21,406 nucleotides of DNA from Tubiluchus corallicola. Lineage: Eukaryota > Priapulida > Priapulimorpha > Priapulimorphida > Tubiluchidae. A model generated the notes under the pieces. That model was not told the origin of the DNA. It saw only the letters and a list, made by a program, of their open reading frames with translations, and ran no database searches. Of this stretch, positions 1 to 8,798 are shown one piece after another. Where the stretch lies: assembly GCA_030141605.1 (NCBI GenBank), contig JAQGDQ010001909.1, positions 1 through 21,406 of the forward strand. Direction: 5' to 3'. Within the stretch, counting starts at the first letter, position 1. The number at the start of each line of letters is the position of its first letter. The position numbers and the translations under genes were made by a program.

Positions 1-448
1 CTTAATCTGTTGGCCTTGTGAAGCTAGAAATCTTACTCTGTAATACACGGCATGGTTTATTTTGCGAGATCGGATTAAGGTGCCATCAAATTTAAAACAA
101 ATCAAGTCTTTCGACGAATTCAAATCAAAATTAAAAATACATACATTAAATCGTTTTGAAAACCCTACATACGTAAACGATAATATGTATATTAATCCAC
201 AAATTTTATTTACCCACGTCCATTTTAAACTATATGTGTATATTGTATATAGTCTATTATAATTTCCGTGTAACATTATAATGTATATTTTGTTTTAAAT
301 TTTTGGCACAGTAGTTTTTAGTTTGCACTGGACGCATTTGCCTTTAACAGTTGTGTGAATTTTATTCTCATGCTGCGATGTTCTTTTATGCTTTTATAGT
401 TATGAATATCGATTTTTTATGGCAAATAAAGATTATTATATATATAGG
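1..448 (+). mobile_element. Non-LTR retrotransposon (LINE) 3' end, 5' cut by the window edge
   Basis: The left edge holds the last part of a LINE: a decayed ORF2 C-terminus, then a 3' UTR of about 200 bp, then the tail. The UTR contains a stretch around 317-350 (gcactggacgcatttg) that recurs in the LINE 3' ends at 17.4 kb and, reversed, at 8.4 kb, so the three belong to related families. An AATAAA signal lies at 425-430 and is followed by a short AT repeat, which matches the tails of the other two copies (aaataaagaatt followed by (TA)n). LINE 3' ends of this kind come from reverse transcription that begins at the RNA tail, so 5' truncation is expected. The clade (CR1/L2/Jockey-like) is inferred only from the style of the C-terminal peptide. 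Confidence 0.7.
3..262 (+). pseudogene. LINE ORF2 C-terminal fragment, frameshifted
   Basis: The frame opening at 62 reads VPSNLKQIKSFDEFKSKLK, the pattern seen just after the reverse transcriptase in many non-LTR elements (a W/L-x-P box, then IKS-x-x-FK-x-K-LK). Upstream this frame has a stop at 41-43, while the frame starting at position 3 stays open through 3-95. The coding sequence therefore probably slips frame near 60-75. No catalytic residues are in view. The reading continues past the conserved motif to 262 through AT-rich sequence that may already be UTR. I see it as a dead remnant and not a host gene. Confidence 0.6.
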
Positions 449-921
449 TCCATCTTTAAGTGAAATGTGGCACAGGAATTCCTTCCCCTAGCGGGTAATT
501 TTGTTTCCGGGATTAGAAGTGCACCCTTGTCGCATTATTGTTATTATAATTCTTTATTTTTAAAACGTATGACATCGACCCGTGTCGCGCAGACATGTTT
601 GTATATGAATTGGATTTATCTAAACTTTTTCTCGTGCAAGGTCACGTTTTGCGCGCTTTAATTGCTGTCCTCATATTGTCAATCGATTTCCAGTTTACCT
701 CTATTTGTTCGTCCAAGGATGAAGATAACAAAGATCCGGATCGGTGATACGGGGGGGGGGAGAAGCCAGTGGAGAATGTGCACTGAAGCCCTGCTGATCC
801 TTGTTCACAGCGATTTCGTTGTACTTTCATGTTCTATTGTTTTTCGCTTGTTAATTTATGTAGCGTTTTTTTTTGAAGTTTAAAATCAACGACTGAATTG
901 ACGGCATTAAACGAATAAATT
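449..921. other. Unassigned interval between LINE tail and MITE-like element
   Basis: No gene or repeat is recognised here. It contains a run of ten G at 751-760. Short open frames (467-661, 642-830, 662-883) lack codon structure, splice sites that join them, or any familiar motif. Confidence 0.5.
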
Positions 922-1352
922 CCAGGGTTCCCCCACGGTCAGAGAAAATCCTTGACAATACAGGCTGTCGATGGAAAAATCAGGGAAAAAGATAATTTGA
1001 TAAAAAAAGTTGGGAAAATGATGAAAATGGTGCGAAAAGTCAAGGAAATTGGAAAGGTTTGCAAAATTAATCACCGTGAACCGATATTTTTCCAAACACG
1101 TTTTTTAGTGATTTGTGTTCAAATAAAATTTGCTATGGCAGGCTCCCAATTTCGACTTCTGTTCCAAAAATAATGTTTTCCACATATATCAGTGTATATA
1201 TATATATATGTGTGTGTATATATGGTCCATACACAAAAACGCTCGAATGTGTATACTGGTAATACAATGTCTGCTTATGTTGGTCATGCAAAATCAATAT
1301 TTGGTCAGCGAAAAGTCAGGGAAATTTATTTTAAAATTCTGTGGCTACCCTG
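922..1352. mobile_element. Possible non-autonomous DNA transposon (MITE) with imperfect terminal inverted repeats
   Basis: The left end starts ccagggttcccccacgg and the right end finishes ctgtggctaccctg. The reverse complement of the right end begins cagggtagccacag, so the outermost cagggt and an inner ccac block match. The motif gtcagggaaa and close variants recur inside (near 938, 985, 1036 and 1313), resembling subterminal transposase-binding repeats. Flanks share only a weak aataa, so a target-site duplication is not proven. No transposase is encoded. The superfamily is not assigned. Confidence 0.35.
1193..1222. repeat. TA/TG microsatellite
   Basis: Alternating tatata then tgtgtg then tatata inside the MITE-like element. 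Simple repeat. Confidence 0.8.
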
Positions 1353-1470
1353 AATAACAAATAACCCAGGTATTTGGATTATTCGTCTCGTTCAAGGAGG
1401 GTGTTTGTATATTCGAATGTAGCAAAAATTCTTCTGGTTACAAGACCGGGATTTAGTATGTCATGGTAGA

Positions 1471-1934
1471 AGATTATGTCTCTGATAAAGGAGGTGTGTT
1501 CCAGTCCGGTTGCATCCTTCAGCCTTTTCAAATTTGAACGTGGGATCTTGAAAGGAAAAGCCCTGTGATCTAGGCCCACCTTTGGGAGATTATGTCTCTG
1601 ATAAAGGAGGTGTGTTCCAGTCCTGTTTCATCCTTCAGCCTTTTCAAATTTGAACGTGGGATCTTGAAAGGAAAGGCTCTGCGACCCCGTCCCACCTTTG
1701 GGAGATTACGTCTCTGATAAAGGAGGTGTGTTCCAGTCCGGTTTCATCCTTCAGCCTTTTCAAATTTGAACGTGGGATCTTGAAAGGAAAAGCCCTGCGA
1801 TCCTGTCCCACCTTTGGGAGATTATGTCTCTGATAAAGGAGGTGTGTTCCAGTCCGGTTTCATCCTTCAGCCTTTTCAAATTTGAACGTGGGATCTTGAA
1901 AGGAAAAGCCCTGCGATCCTGTCCCACCTTTGGG
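1471..1934. repeat. 116 bp tandem repeat, 4 units
   Basis: Units start at 1471, 1587, 1703 and 1819 with a constant 116 bp step and no indels. Each runs from agattatgtctctgataaa to cccacctttggg. Units 3 and 4 are almost identical, and units 1 and 2 carry more private changes, which suggests the right end was copied most recently. On the minus strand each unit can be read as a peptide containing FPFKIPRSNLKRLKDETG, but 116 is not a multiple of three, so that reading cannot continue through consecutive units. The left edge begins abruptly after tcatggtaga and the right edge abuts tggaagaagtg. Confidence 0.92.
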
Positions 1935-2100
1935 TGGAAGAAGTGCAGGAAGCATACCCATTCTAAACTCATTAAAATGCGATCTTGTTTTATAATTATC
2001 TTAAGTTTTATCGTCTTCATCTCATTTGATTATTTTTACGCAGTTGATTGTCTGACATGGGAAAGCAAAGGGCCAGAGAGTCTATATTTTATTAAGTAGT

Positions 2101-3511
2101 AGTTTAGCAATGCAGACTCGTTTAGTGTTTATGCAATGCAGACTCGTTTAGTGTTTATGCAATGCAGACTCGTTTAGTGTTGATGCAATGCAGACTCGTT
2201 TAGTGTTTATGCAATGCAGACTCGTTTAGTGTTTATGCAATGCTGACTCGTTTAGTGTTTATGCAATGCAGACTCGTTTAGTGTTTATGCAATGCTGACT
2301 CGTTTAGTGTTTATGCAATGCAGACTCGTTTAGTGTTTATGCAATGCAGACTTGTTTAGTGTTTATGCAATGCAGACTCGTTTAGTGTTTATGCAATGCA
2401 GACTCGTTTAGTGTTTATGCAATGCAGACTCGTTTAGTGTTTATGCAATGCAGACTCGTTTAGTGTTTATGCAATGCAGACTCGTTTAGTGTTTATGCAA
2501 TGCAGACTTGTTTAGTGTTTATGCAATGCAGACTCGTTTAGTGTTTATGCAATGCTGACTCGTTTAGTGTTTATGCAATGCAGACTCGTTTAGTGTTTAT
2601 GCAATGCAGACTTGTTTAGTGTTTATGCAATGCAGACTCGTTTAGTGTTTATGCAATGCAGACTCGTTTAGTGTTTATGCAATGCAGACTCGTTTAGTGT
2701 TTATGCAATGCAGACTCGTTTAGTGTTTATGCAATGCAGACTCGTTTAGTGTTTATGCAATGCTGACTCGTTTAGTGTTTATGCAATGCAGACTCGTTTA
2801 GTGTTTATGCAATGCAGACTCGTTTAGTGTTTATGCAATGCAGACTCGTTTAGTGTTTATGCAATGCAGACTCGTTTAGTGTTTATGCAATGCAGACTCG
2901 TTTAGTGTTTATGCAATGCAGACTCGTTTAGTGTTTATGCAATGCAGACTCGTTTAGTGTTTATGCAATGCAGACTCGTTTAGTGTTTATGCAATGCAGA
3001 CTTGTTTAGTGTTTATGCAATGCAGACTCGTTTAGTGTTTATGCAATGCAGACTCGTTTAGTGTTTATGCAATGCAGACTCGTTTAGTGTTTATGCAATG
3101 CAGACTCGTTTAGTGTTTATACAATGCAGACTCGTTTAGTGTTTATGCAATGCAGACTCGTTTGGTGTTTATGCAATGCAGACTCGTTTAGTGTTTATAC
3201 AATGCAGACTCGTTTAGTGTTTATGCAATGCAGACTCGTTTAGTGCTCATGCAATGCAGACTCGTTTAGTGTTTATGCAATGCAGACTCGTTTAGTGTTT
3301 ATGCAATGCAGACTCGTTTAGTGTTTATGCAATGCAGACTCGTTTAGTGTTTATGCAATGCAGACTCGTTTAGTGTTTATGCAATGCAGACTCGGTTAGT
3401 GTTTATGCAATGCAGACTCGTTTAGTGTTTATGCAATGCAGACTCGTTTAGTGTTTATGCAATGCAGACTCGTTTAGTATTTATGCAATGCAGACTCGTT
3501 TAGTATTTATG
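2101..3511. repeat. 26 bp minisatellite, about 54 units
   Basis: The unit is a 26-mer containing atgcaatgcagactcg followed by tttagtgttt. The final g of the ctcg block falls at 2120 in the first unit and 3498 in the last, exactly 53 periods apart, so the array is perfectly in register. Single-base variants recur: gctgactcg in units ending near 2250, 2302, 2562 and 2770; gacttg near 2354, 2510, 2614 and 3004; isolated changes elsewhere (for example tttatac near 3120, gctcatg near 3247). The first unit is partial and the last two carry tttagtatttatg. No unit-long open frame has coding character. Confidence 0.97.
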
Positions 3512-4393
3512 AAAGTCTATCTAATATTTTAACTTCAGCAATCCTATATTTAATCACTGTCAAAATGATTAAATTATATGGGCAGTTATTTCGTGTTGCT
3601 ATGGAGACACAAGATGATGCCTCATTAAGCACTTCCTTTTGTGTTTTCAAACAATCTCCTTTAGTGCTTTCTTCTTAAACATTATATGTTCAGTTAAGTG
3701 TGAATATTGGGTGTTTTCAGCACTTAATTACGAAATTAGGTTAGACTTCTACATACATTCGGGTGTTGAAAGCTTTTGGCGTTATTAAAGTGGAGTCAGC
3801 CAGGCGTGTAGACGGACGTCTAAAATAACTTTTCCTATTATCCAGCTTATGGTGCCTTGGGTAGTTTAGTTGTTCATACAGGTTTGGGCTTCGATCTGAA
3901 CATTTGATGAGAATTGACTTCGTTAAGGTTGGGGGGGGGGGTGAGGAGTGAGCGTAGCAAATAATATATTGGCGAATCAGCAATGCAAGACTCTCGGAAT
4001 AAGTTAGATGCTGTAGTCGTCAAAAATAATGTGAAAGTTATTGACTGTTTAGTAACTTAATAAAGCCGTTATTTGTGTATAATACTGAATTACTGCATTG
4101 GTAATGAATTAAGTGTCATACTAAGGTTGAAAAATTACCTGTATGATCATCTACTAGAATTTAGTTTAATAGCTTTGCTTTAAATTCAACTTCTAAATCT
4201 CAACAGTAATTGTCTTGAGGAATTCACATTTGCACTTTTTGAACGATACTTGTTTACGATTTTGAAGAAACTATCCGTTGTTATTACAAAGGCACTTTTA
4301 CATGAGAAACAATACGGTGGGCTGCACAAATAATTAGCATTAAAAAAAGCAATGCTAACGATTGGTCAAAGGCCAAATCGGAAGGTAGGGAAC
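3512..4393. other. Unique AT-rich interval
   Basis: No gene recognised. It holds an eleven-G tract at 3931-3941. A 17 bp segment at 3980-3996 (caatgcaagactctcg) resembles a diverged copy of the upstream 26 bp unit. The minus-strand open frame at 3741-3983 includes the poly-G tract as a proline run and has no recognisable domain. Confidence 0.4.
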
Positions 4394-4466
4394 ACCTATC
4401 GTGAGACACGAACCTGCATTTCCTGGGTCACTATGTTACATGCCCACACCGATGAACTAATTAGTC
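4394..4466 (-). other. tRNA-like segment (decayed tRNA or SINE head)
   Basis: On the minus strand, TAGTTCATCGG (4449-4459) fits the RNA polymerase III A box apart from one position, and GGTTCGTGTCTC (4403-4414) fits the B box. The two span 57 nt, normal for a tRNA. Between them GTAACAT could serve as an anticodon loop reading AAC. The acceptor strands (gactaat against gataggtg) do not pair and the T stem is poor, so this is not a working tRNA. It could be the head of a tRNA-derived SINE, but I cannot define a body or second copy in the window. Confidence 0.35.
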
Positions 4467-5461
4467 TAGGGCGAGACATTTGCCAGTTGAATGATTAATG
4501 ATTTATTGCATCATATTTAGTTTGATCACATTTCTTGCCTTTTGTGGTCAACTAGTCAAAGTCGAAAGACAGACAGGCAGGTATCATATTCAACTGTGTA
4601 ACGACTGAAGCCATTAATCAAGAAGTGAAAGCTTAAAATGTGTAATGTAACCATTGCCTGCTGATGGGCAGATTCGTCCGATTGACGATCATGTCACAAA
4701 ATCTACGAGGTCATATATCTGTGTTGGTCTTGAAGGCCATTAACGAAATTGCTTCCACTCTGTAGAAATGGCTTTTCTGTAGAGTCATCCTGGTGCTTGA
4801 ATACCCGCTGGCATGCGTCCAAGTAAGATCACCAAACTTAAGGTGAACGTGACAGGCAATGATGATTTCCACTCTTGTTTTCATTTTTGCAGTATTAGGA
4901 GTTAAACTAATGAAGATTTAAATACAGAGTATTTGGTATCCAATCAATTAGCTACCCAAACCTTGTACTGCTATATACGCTATATACATAATCTTGACAT
5001 TGACATGTCCTTTGTGATCTGAATCACTCGTGTTTTGCCATTAAAAGTGACTTCCAATATAAAATAATGACCACAACATTCGTATTGAGTAAGTTACAGA
5101 AGATGTCAACCGACTTCCTGTGTGTTAAGTTGGCTAAATTGGTTTCCTCCATCAATTTTGCTGGCATCGTTAGTTTGTAAGTGGAATCCTAACAGAAATA
5201 AATTAGCTTGGATGCTCGGATCGTGTACTGGACACACTTCACAGTTATTGTTCCCTGATTTTATGTTCAGTACGGTCTATTTTTGTGTATCCTTTTTCGT
5301 TTCTATCTTTTACAAAAAGTATCGTACGAGTTTAAGATCAAAATAGTAGTGGATGCCGGTAAAAAACTGAAAACAAACGAAAACAAAACGGAGTCATCAA
5401 CATTCAACAGAAACCCAGAACATTGGGTTCTGGTCATTTCTTCTTAATCTTAGGCACTAGT
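4467..5461. other. Unassigned interval
   Basis: No gene or repeat family recognised. The open frame at 5122-5346 begins on a non-ATG codon and has no recognisable domain. Confidence 0.4.
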
Positions 5462-5745
5462 TACTGTTAGTATAATGAATGATCAAAGTTATAAACCTGG
5501 TTCAACCCTATTTGCCTCGGCTTCTGGATGAACAATTAACATTAGCTCAAAGAGCTAGTATCGCCGACCGTAAATCACAAATCTCCAGCTACGAAACAGA
5601 GATTATTACCCTAAATACCACGCGCCAGGCAGGGCAACATCAGGTACCATTTTTAAAATGTTTGGTATGACCCGGCCGCTGTATCGAATTCGCAACCTCC
5701 CAGGCGGAAAGCGGACGCGTTACCACTAGGCTAACCCATTTGGCA
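5462..5745 (-). mobile_element. tRNA-derived SINE, Meta-domain-like, antisense
   Basis: Read on the minus strand, the element opens with a tRNA-like head: TAGCCTAGTGG (5723-5733) is a very good A box and GAATTCGATAC (5681-5691) a decayed B box, 53 nt apart overall. After the head comes cggccgggtcatacc, then aaaatggtacctgatg and a body ending near gaaccaggtttataac. The gggtcatacc junction and the body recall Meta-domain SINEs of molluscs and other invertebrates, but this is from memory and was not aligned. The body spans roughly 5465-5665. The tail is not a clear poly-A and target-site duplications were not found. The plus-strand open frame 5479-5670 is only the antisense reading of this SINE. 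Confidence 0.6.
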
Positions 5746-5996
5746 TATCTTGCTATGGCACGTGGCTTGGTAGAAATTCATTCACTTCTGATTTTACACA
5801 TTTTCCAAAAAAAGACCAATTCGTAATCAACCGTAATTTAAAATCTGAACTGACAAGTTAAGTAATGACTTATTCTACTAAGCTCATGTGCTCACACCTG
5901 GCGCATGCGTTGTTGTTAGAATATTAATCAGTTGTTTGTTTTCTTGTTGAAGTGCTGTTGCAGGAATTTTGTTGAGTTTGTGAGCCGTATAAGGTG
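5746..5996. other. Short unique spacer between SINE and 61 bp array
   Basis: Nothing recognised. It leads directly into the first 61 bp unit at 5997. Confidence 0.4.
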
Positions 5997-7197
5997 CTTT
6001 TTAAAAACTTTTCCCCAAGCTATCTCTAGTATGCTTATTTTTCAATGCTTTCGCTTGCTTTTTAAAAACTTTCTCCCAAGCTATCTCTAGTACACTTATT
6101 TTTCAATGCTTTCGCTTGCTTTTTAAAAACTTTCTCCCAAGTTATCTCTAGTATGCTTATTTTTCAATGCTTTCGCTTGCTTTTTAAAAACTTTCTCCCA
6201 AGCTATCTCTAGTATGCTTATTTTTCAATGCTATCGCTTGCTTTTTAAAAACTTTCTCCCGAGCTATCTCTAGTATGCTTATTTTTCAATGCTTTCGCTT
6301 GCTTTTTAAAAACTTTCTCCCAAGCTATCTCTAGTACGCTTATTTTTCAATGCTTTCGCTTGCTTTTTAAAAACTTTCTCCCAAGCTATCTCTAGTATGC
6401 TTATTTTTCAATGCTTTCGCTTGCTTTTTAAAAACTTTCTCCCGAGCTATCTCTAGTATGCTTATTTTTCAATGCTTTCGCTTGCTTTTTAAAAACTTTC
6501 TCCCGAGCTATCTCTAGTATGCTTATTTTTCAATGCTTGTTTTTTTTTTAGCTATCTCTAGTATGCTTATTTTTCAATGCTTTCGCTTGCTTTTTAAAAA
6601 CTTTCTCCCGAGCTATCTCTAGTATGCTTATTTTTCAATGCTTTCGCTTGCTTTTTAAAAACTTTCTCCCAAGCTATCTCTAGTACGCTTATTTTGCAAT
6701 GCTTTCGCTTGCTTTTTAAAAACTTTCTCCCAAGCTATCTCTAGTACGCTTATTTTTCAATGCTTTCGCTTGCTTTTTAAAAACTTTCTCCCGAGCTATC
6801 TCTAGTACTCTTATTTTGTGTTTGTTGTTTTTTTTTGTTTTGTGTTTTTTTTGTTTGTTGTTTTTTTTTGTTTTGTTGTTTTTTTTCGCTTGCTTTTTAA
6901 AAACTTTCTCCCAAGCTATCTCTAGTATGCTTATTTTGCAATGCTTTCGCTTGCTTTTTAAAAACTTTCTCCCAAGCTATCTCTAGTATGCTTATTTTGC
7001 AATGCTTTCGCTTGCTTTTTAAAAACTTTCTCCCAAGCTATCTCTAGTACGCTTATTTTTCAATGCTTTCGCTTGCTTTTTAAAAACTTTCTCCCAAGCT
7101 ATCTCTACTACGCTTATTTTTCAATGCTTTCGCTTGCTTTTTAAAAACTTTCTCCCAAGCTATCTCTAGTATGCTTATTTTTCAATGCTTTCGCTTG
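5997..7197. repeat. 61 bp minisatellite, about 18 full and 2 broken units
   Basis: The unit begins ctttttaaaaactttctccc and ends with caatgctttcgcttg. Units start at 5997, 6058, 6119, 6180, 6241, 6302, 6363, 6424 and 6485, then 6590, 6651, 6712 and 6773, then 6893, 6954, 7015, 7076 and 7137. The 61 bp step is exact except at two interruptions: one T tract near 6539-6550 that replaces part of a unit, and a 70 bp T/G-only block near 6817-6887. Common variants are cccaag/cccgag, tatgct/tacgct and ttttcaat/tttgcaat. Confidence 0.95.
6817..6887. repeat. T/G low-complexity block inside the 61 bp array
   Basis: About 70 bp made only of T runs broken by single G or GT. It sits where a unit boundary would fall and rejoins the array in ttcgcttg. 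It may be a true slippage product or a sequencing/assembly artefact. Confidence 0.8.
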
Positions 7198-7365
7198 ATT
7201 GGGCGAACCCAATGATGAGCTTTCATGTAAATAAACGTCCACATACGAGTATTGGAATTTCGTGAGTATATACCGTACTGCACCGTAGTGGGTGGATGTG
7301 TATTTAGACGTGTGTATGTTTTTTAGTGGTGCAATAAGCGATAACACTAGGAAGGAATCTTCCTG

Positions 7366-7770
7366 TAAAAACCCGGTCAACCTTTTGGACTCCACGTACC
7401 CCTAATTGTTTTACACTATCTCCTGGTACCCCTTCGCCTGCCATAAACAAACTGAAGAACCAGCACGGATGTAATGTCATGACTATTTTTATTATATATA
7501 TTATACGTATTGTCCAATCAAGTGCTTTAAATGAGAGTTCAATGAGATGGCTTCTGTTGCATAGCAGAAACAAACTTTATGAATAGCGGTTCAGTTTTGA
7601 CAGACTGACTCTCATGTCTCTGCGGATGTCAAGGCGGTTTTGGGGTTTTGTCTTGATTGTCGCCATCGCTGAAAAGCCTGCTTCACACAGGAAAAAGTTC
7701 ATTGAAAACTTTACAGTGGACAGTGGTCAAGACCAAAAACGATAAATTGTTGGCACAGTCGTCAGGGATG
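7366..7770 (-). mobile_element. hAT-superfamily DNA transposon remnant, 3' end
   Basis: Two independent signs point to hAT. First, the minus strand carries the last part of a transposase dimerisation region (separate entry). Second, about 170 bp beyond its stop, the segment at 7375-7412 (gtcaaccttttggactccac, then gtacccct) resembles the termini of hAT-Charlie-type elements, where a ctcaaac/aacctttt block is followed by gtacccc. The outer terminus is placed near 7366 by analogy. The 5' part is missing or unrecognisable beyond about 7770, and no partner inverted repeat was found, so target-site duplications cannot be tested. Confidence 0.55.
7577..7726 (-). pseudogene. hAT transposase C-terminal fragment
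   Basis: The minus-strand frame ending at the TAA at 7577-7579 reads LCEAGFSAMATIKTK, then NRLDI and RDMRVSLSKL. This is the signature of the hAT C-terminal dimerisation region in the ZBED5/SCAND3-like group (C-E-x-G-F-S, I-K-T-K-x-R-N-R-L-D, x-D-L/M-R). In-frame reading upstream is blocked by a stop at 7727-7729, and no RNase H-like catalytic core or BED zinc finger is visible, so only about 50 codons remain. Such fragments come from dead copies of autonomous elements. A domesticated gene is unlikely, given the stop and the flanking terminus motif. Confidence 0.65.
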
Positions 7771-8145
7771 ATTGAATCGCCCGCTGATTATTATATAACA
7801 CTATAGGATCGTAGTACAGCATTATAGGCGTACGATTCTGGAATGACGTAATTCAATTATCAGCGCATTGATACGAAATTTCATTTTTACGCTGTTGTGT
7901 TTCGCACTCCTGCGTTGCGCGATCTTCCATTTCACGCGTTATTCAGTCTTGCGTGGCGTCCCTGCCAAATGATTTCATCAGGAAAATTTCAATTTGTTTT
8001 GCCGACGCGACGCTGTGCGTCAAAGTTTCAAGATTTCACTAACAGTGCTAGTGGTGGTCGCCCACTGTTGCACTTGTAGCGAATTCTTCCTAAGTCATTT
8101 TGGAAAATTCAGTATTATTGAAACCAACTCATTTGCCTGTCGAAG
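7771..8145. other. Unassigned, possibly decayed hAT interior
   Basis: No domain is readable on either strand. The open frames at 7897-8079 and 7994-8218 are short and non-ATG or run into (ATT)n. It may belong to the hAT remnant on its left, but I cannot show that. Confidence 0.3.

Positions 8146-8180
<35 letters not shown>
8146..8180. repeat. (AAT)n microsatellite
   Basis: About 11 uninterrupted ATA/AAT triplets, immediately before a short tatatata run and the LINE tail copy. Confidence 0.95.
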
Positions 8181-8181
<1 letters not shown>

Positions 8182-8194
8182 CTATATATATAGT

Positions 8195-8297
8195 GAGGCT
8201 TACTCAATTTTATTATAAGTGAACCATTTTAATGACAAATAAAGAATTTATATATATATATATATATATATATATCCATTTTAATGACAAATAAAGA

Positions 8298-8330
<33 letters not shown>
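8195..8330 (+). mobile_element. LINE 3' tail fragment, plus orientation, with duplicated tail
   Basis: Sequence 8195-8250 (gaggcttactcaatttta and on) matches the last 55 bp of the LINE 3' UTR at 17.4 kb, ending in aaataaagaattta and (TA)n. The segment ccattttaatgacaaataaa with its (TA)n is then repeated at 8276-8330, giving two tandem tails. This plus-strand arm faces the minus-strand LINE that begins at about 8318, so the tails meet. Confidence 0.8.
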
Positions 8331-8333
<3 letters not shown>

Positions 8334-8629
8334 TCTTTATTTGTCATTAAAATAGTTCACTCATTATAATAAAATTGAGTAAGCCTCAGCATAATGTTAA
8401 AATAACAACACTGTTCAAGACAAATGCGTCCAGTGCATACTAAAAACTAAAGTGCAAAACTAAGGCCTAATTATATACAATAAATGAACATATTTAGAAA
8501 CACCATATTCAAATATTTTTACAAAACAATATTACAAAAGTACATTAAATTTTACATGACATATTTTACACTATATATACATTTGACGTGACACAATTAA
8601 CAGAAACATGCTTTACATTACATAAATTT
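8318..8629 (-). mobile_element. LINE 3' UTR and tail, minus orientation
   Basis: The reverse complement aligns by eye almost throughout with 17180-17480: aatttatg, aatgtaaagcatg, atatgtcatg, attaggccttagttttgc, gcactggacgcatttg, cttgaacagtg and the tail aaataaagaattta. It is a 5'-truncated insertion with no ORF. Just beyond, 8630-8678 repeats part of the UTR (acatttgac motif) at about 78 bp spacing, a diverged local duplication. Its tail abuts the (TA)n shared with the plus-strand tail at 8195. Confidence 0.85.
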
Positions 8630-8677
8630 CACTCATTACATTTACACCATTTATACATTTGACATTACAAAACTAAC

Positions 8678-8678
<1 letters not shown>

Positions 8679-8714
<36 letters not shown>

Positions 8715-8727
8715 TAATAATGATAAC

Positions 8728-8796
<69 letters not shown>
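8679..8796. repeat. Long (AAT)n microsatellite
   Basis: About 39 AAT/ATA triplets with a few interruptions (atgataataatgataacaat near 8710-8730). It flanks the LINE copy on its 5' side. The tyrosine-rich open frame here is only the minus-strand reading of this repeat. Confidence 0.97.

Positions 8797-8798
<2 letters not shown>

Noticed and set aside
1824-2099. 91-codon plus-strand open frame
   Set aside because: Crosses from the 116 bp array into unique DNA with no coding signature.
2101-3511. CRISPR-like array
   Set aside because: Direct tandem units with no unique spacers, and a eukaryotic context.
5479-5670. 63-codon plus-strand open frame
   Set aside because: Antisense reading of the tRNA-derived SINE.
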